Notes under the pieces: model-generated
Seen by the model: only the letters and a program-made list of their open reading frames with translations
Database searches by the model: none
Told to the model about the DNA's origin: nothing
Part shown: in pieces, positions 43,205-44,988 of the stretch
Layout of the letters: the number at the start of each line of letters is the position of its first letter
Numbering within the stretch: position 1 is the first letter of the stretch
Origin: an uncultured Lachnospiraceae bacterium
GTDB lineage: Bacteria > Bacillota > Clostridia > Lachnospirales > Lachnospiraceae
Direction of reading: 5' to 3'
Assembly: GCA_944381475.1 (NCBI GenBank)
Contig: CALWLH010000082.1
Span: 1 to 44,988, forward strand
DNA length: 44,988 nt
Translations under genes and position numbers: made by a program

Positions 43205-43981
43205 TTGTATCAGGAATTTGCGTATCTGTATGATATCTTTATGGATAATATTCCCTATGAGGAGTGGTGCGCTTATCTGTGCGGCCTTCTGGCAGAGTAC
43301 GGGGTCACAGATGGGCTGGTGGCGGAGCTTGGCTGCGGCACCGGAACGATGACACAGCTTCTGATGGAGGCGGGCTATGACATGATCGGCATCGACTCTT
43401 CCCAGCAGATGCTGGAGGTGGCCCGGGAAAAGCTCTATGAGCTGGACTTTGAGGGAGAGCCTCCCATCCTCTACCTGAACCAGGATATGCGCGCCTTTGA
43501 GCTTTACGGCACAGTCCGGGCGCTGGTGAGTGTATGCGATTCCATGAATTATCTGCTGACGGAGGAGGATCTGCTGGCGGTGTTCAGGCTGGCAAATAAT
43601 TATCTGGATCCCGGGGGCATTTTCATTTTTGATATGAAAACAGACTATTTTTTCCGCTCAGTCATGGGAAACCGCAGCATCACGGATGTGCGGGAGGACT
43701 GCGCGATGATCTGGGACAATGCCTATGAGGAGGAGACCAGCACAAACATCTATCAGCTGACACTTTTTGCGGAGGAGGAGGGGGGACTTTACTCCAGAGC
43801 AGATGAGCTTCACAGACAGCGGGCCTACAGTCCCGAGACAGTCCGGAGGCTGGCACAGGAGGCGGGGATGGAGTTTGTGGCTGTATATGACGCCTTTACC
43901 CATCAGCCCCCCAGGGAGGAAAGCCAGCGGGTCTACTATATTGTCCGGGAAAAGGCCCATAAGGGGAAGCTGTATACATAG
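43205..43981 (+). CDS. Class I SAM-dependent methyltransferase
   Basis: The protein has 258 residues from a TTG after GAGGAG. No ATG or GTG fits better at the N-terminus YQEFAYLYD, which is the normal family start (MYxxFAxxYD). The SAM-binding motif I is VAELGCGTGTMT, motif II acid is IGIDSSQQML, and motif post I is LNQDMRAFEL. GGIFIFDMKT fits motif III. The family includes YqeM-type methyltransferases next to ribosomal and stress genes. The substrate is not known. It is followed by hslO after 47 bases and may be co-transcribed. Confidence 0.9.
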   Translation: MYQEFAYLYDIFMDNIPYEEWCAYLCGLLAEYGVTDGLVAELGCGTGTMTQLLMEAGYDMIGIDSSQQMLEVAREKLYELDFEGEPPILYLNQDMRAFELYGTVRALVSVCDSMNYLLTEEDLLAVFRLANNYLDPGGIFIFDMKTDYFFRSVMGNRSITDVREDCAMIWDNAYEEETSTNIYQLTLFAEEEGGLYSRADELHRQRAYSPETVRRLAQEAGMEFVAVYDAFTHQPPREESQRVYYIVREKAHKGKLYT

Positions 43982-44028
43982 TATTTCCCGTGAAACAGTT
44001 AAAAAAATGATAGAAAGAAGGATGACCT

Positions 44029-44910
44029 ATGTCAGATTATTTTGTTCGGGCCACAGCCGCCGATCTGCGGGTGCGAGCCTTTGCAGCAACAACAAGGGAC
44101 CTGGTGGAGCATGCCAGACAGGCCCATAACACCAGCCCCGTCATGACGGCGGCCCTGGGACGGCTGCTCACCGCAGGGGTCATGATGGGGGCGGATATGA
44201 AGGGGGAAGATGACCTTCTGACAGTGAAAATCGAGGGGGACGGCCCTGCAGGGGGGCTGGTGGTCACCGCTGACAGTCACGGACATGTGAAGGGATATGC
44301 CTATCATCCGGAGGTGATCATTCCCGCAAAGCCCAACCATAAGCTGGACGTATCCGGCGCCATCGGCGCAGGAAGCCTGCAGGTGATCAAGGACATCGGC
44401 ATGAAGGAGCCCTATGTGGGAAAGACGGAGCTGGTGTCCGGGGAGATTGCGGAGGATCTGACTTATTACTATGCCCTTAGCGAACAGACCCCCTCCTCCG
44501 TGGGACTGGGGGTTCTCATGAATAAGGACAACACGGTTCGTCAGGCCGGGGGAATCATCATCCAGCTGATGCCGGATGCAGGGGAGGAGGTGATCTCTGC
44601 GCTGGAGACGCGGCTTTCGGAGATCACCTCCATCACCGCCCTTTTGGAGGAGGGGCTGACGCCGGAGCAGATTCTGGAAAAGCTTCTGGGGGATATGGGG
44701 CTGCAGATTACGGATCGGGAGCCCTGCGCTTTTCAGTGCAGCTGCAGCCACGAGCGGGTCAGCAAGACCCTGATTTCCCTGGGAAAGAAGGAGCTGACAG
44801 ATATGATTGAGGCGGGAGAGCCCATCGAGGTGAACTGTCATTTCTGCAACACCAGCTATCGGTTTGAGGTGGAGGAGCTGAAGGAGCTGCTTCAGGCCGC
44901 AACCCACTAG
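44029..44910 (+). CDS. hslO: Redox-regulated chaperone Hsp33 (HslO)
   Basis: The protein has 293 residues and starts after GAAAGAAGGATGACCT. The N-terminal folding domain (MSDYFVRATAADLRVRAFAA) and the C-terminal zinc site C237-x-C239 / C270-HF-C273 are both intact. Under oxidative and heat stress the zinc is released, disulfides form and the holdase becomes active in the cytoplasm. The length is normal. It lies directly behind the methyltransferase. Confidence 0.97.
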   Translation: MSDYFVRATAADLRVRAFAATTRDLVEHARQAHNTSPVMTAALGRLLTAGVMMGADMKGEDDLLTVKIEGDGPAGGLVVTADSHGHVKGYAYHPEVIIPAKPNHKLDVSGAIGAGSLQVIKDIGMKEPYVGKTELVSGEIAEDLTYYYALSEQTPSSVGLGVLMNKDNTVRQAGGIIIQLMPDAGEEVISALETRLSEITSITALLEEGLTPEQILEKLLGDMGLQITDREPCAFQCSCSHERVSKTLISLGKKELTDMIEAGEPIEVNCHFCNTSYRFEVEELKELLQAATH

Positions 44911-44944
44911 AGACAATTAAATTGATGCGGAAGGAAGCTGTAAT

Positions 44945-44988
44945 ATGAAGCGTGTATTAGCCTGGATCGCCATCATCGCCATTGCGGC
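44945..44988 (+). CDS. Start of a further gene, cut by the window end
   Basis: The ATG at 44945 has GGAAGGA eight bases upstream. Only MKRVLAWIAIIAIA is visible, a basic N-terminus and the beginning of a hydrophobic helix that suggests a signal anchor or small membrane protein. It follows hslO by 34 bases. Confidence 0.5.
   Translation, partial: MKRVLAWIAIIAIA

Noticed and set aside
44032-44916. Long antisense open frame over hslO
   Set aside because: The plus strand encodes a full Hsp33 with its zinc cysteines. The antisense frame has no family likeness and arises from codon bias.

Overview
The window reads as a chromosome segment of a gut-type anaerobic Firmicute, most likely a Lachnospiraceae (Clostridium cluster XIVa) relative. 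The reasons are strong GGAGG-type ribosome binding sites, sigma-A promoters with 17-base spacers, Bce-like peptide-sensing two-component/ABC modules, a DUF3737 protein, an M16C peptidase and an IS1182-type remnant. I cannot name the species. Most of the window is about half GC. The first ~0.7 kb is very AT-rich and the first ~3.7 kb looks like accessory DNA.

Layout. (1) 1-3.7 kb: the 3' end of an unknown membrane protein, a frameshifted AAA15-type ATPase, and an AAA-ATPase-like protein with a C-terminal PD-(D/E)XK nuclease domain. (2) 3.8-6.5 kb: a hypothetical protein and a PglK-like ABC exporter whose promoter overlaps a perfect palindrome. (3) 6.5-8.6 kb: a yybP-ykoY (Mn2+) riboswitch with a terminator, placed ahead of a Pit phosphate transporter and its DUF47 partner. 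(4) 8.7-11.9 kb: DUF3737 protein, EamA/DMT transporter, small PAS protein, a train of intergenic hairpins, and a lipoprotein with its own promoter. (5) 11.9-22 kb: a DauR-like PAS/HTH regulator, a heterodimeric ABC exporter, a trigger-factor-like protein, a CGPC thioredoxin, a lipoprotein, a thioredoxin-reductase-like flavoprotein without recognisable NADPH motifs, and an M16C metallopeptidase. This suggests an export/redox-folding neighbourhood. (6) 22.1-26.2 kb: aspartokinase, MscS channel, and a divergent LysR regulator / aldo-keto reductase pair sharing one symmetric promoter. (7) 26.2-27 kb: a strong terminator, seven 53-bp tandem repeats, and an internally deleted IS1182 transposase. (8) 27-37.2 kb: two complete response regulator / histidine kinase / ABC ATPase / FtsX permease modules. 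The first carries an extra 51-residue membrane protein. Each ABC operon is preceded by an ACA-N4-TGT inverted repeat. (9) 37.2-39.1 kb: a decayed LytTR system (in-frame amber stop in the regulator, no kinase domain in the sensor) and an unknown anchored protein. (10) 39.2 kb to the end: lepA, hemW, a membrane protein, a methyltransferase, hslO, and the start of another gene.

The signals most worth following are the Mn2+ riboswitch on a Pit/DUF47 operon, the 53-bp array beside the IS remnant, the three copies of a 28-nt hairpin/Shine-Dalgarno repeat, the paired operator logic of the two peptide-sensing modules, and the ferredoxin-type-looking thioredoxin reductase in the folding cluster.
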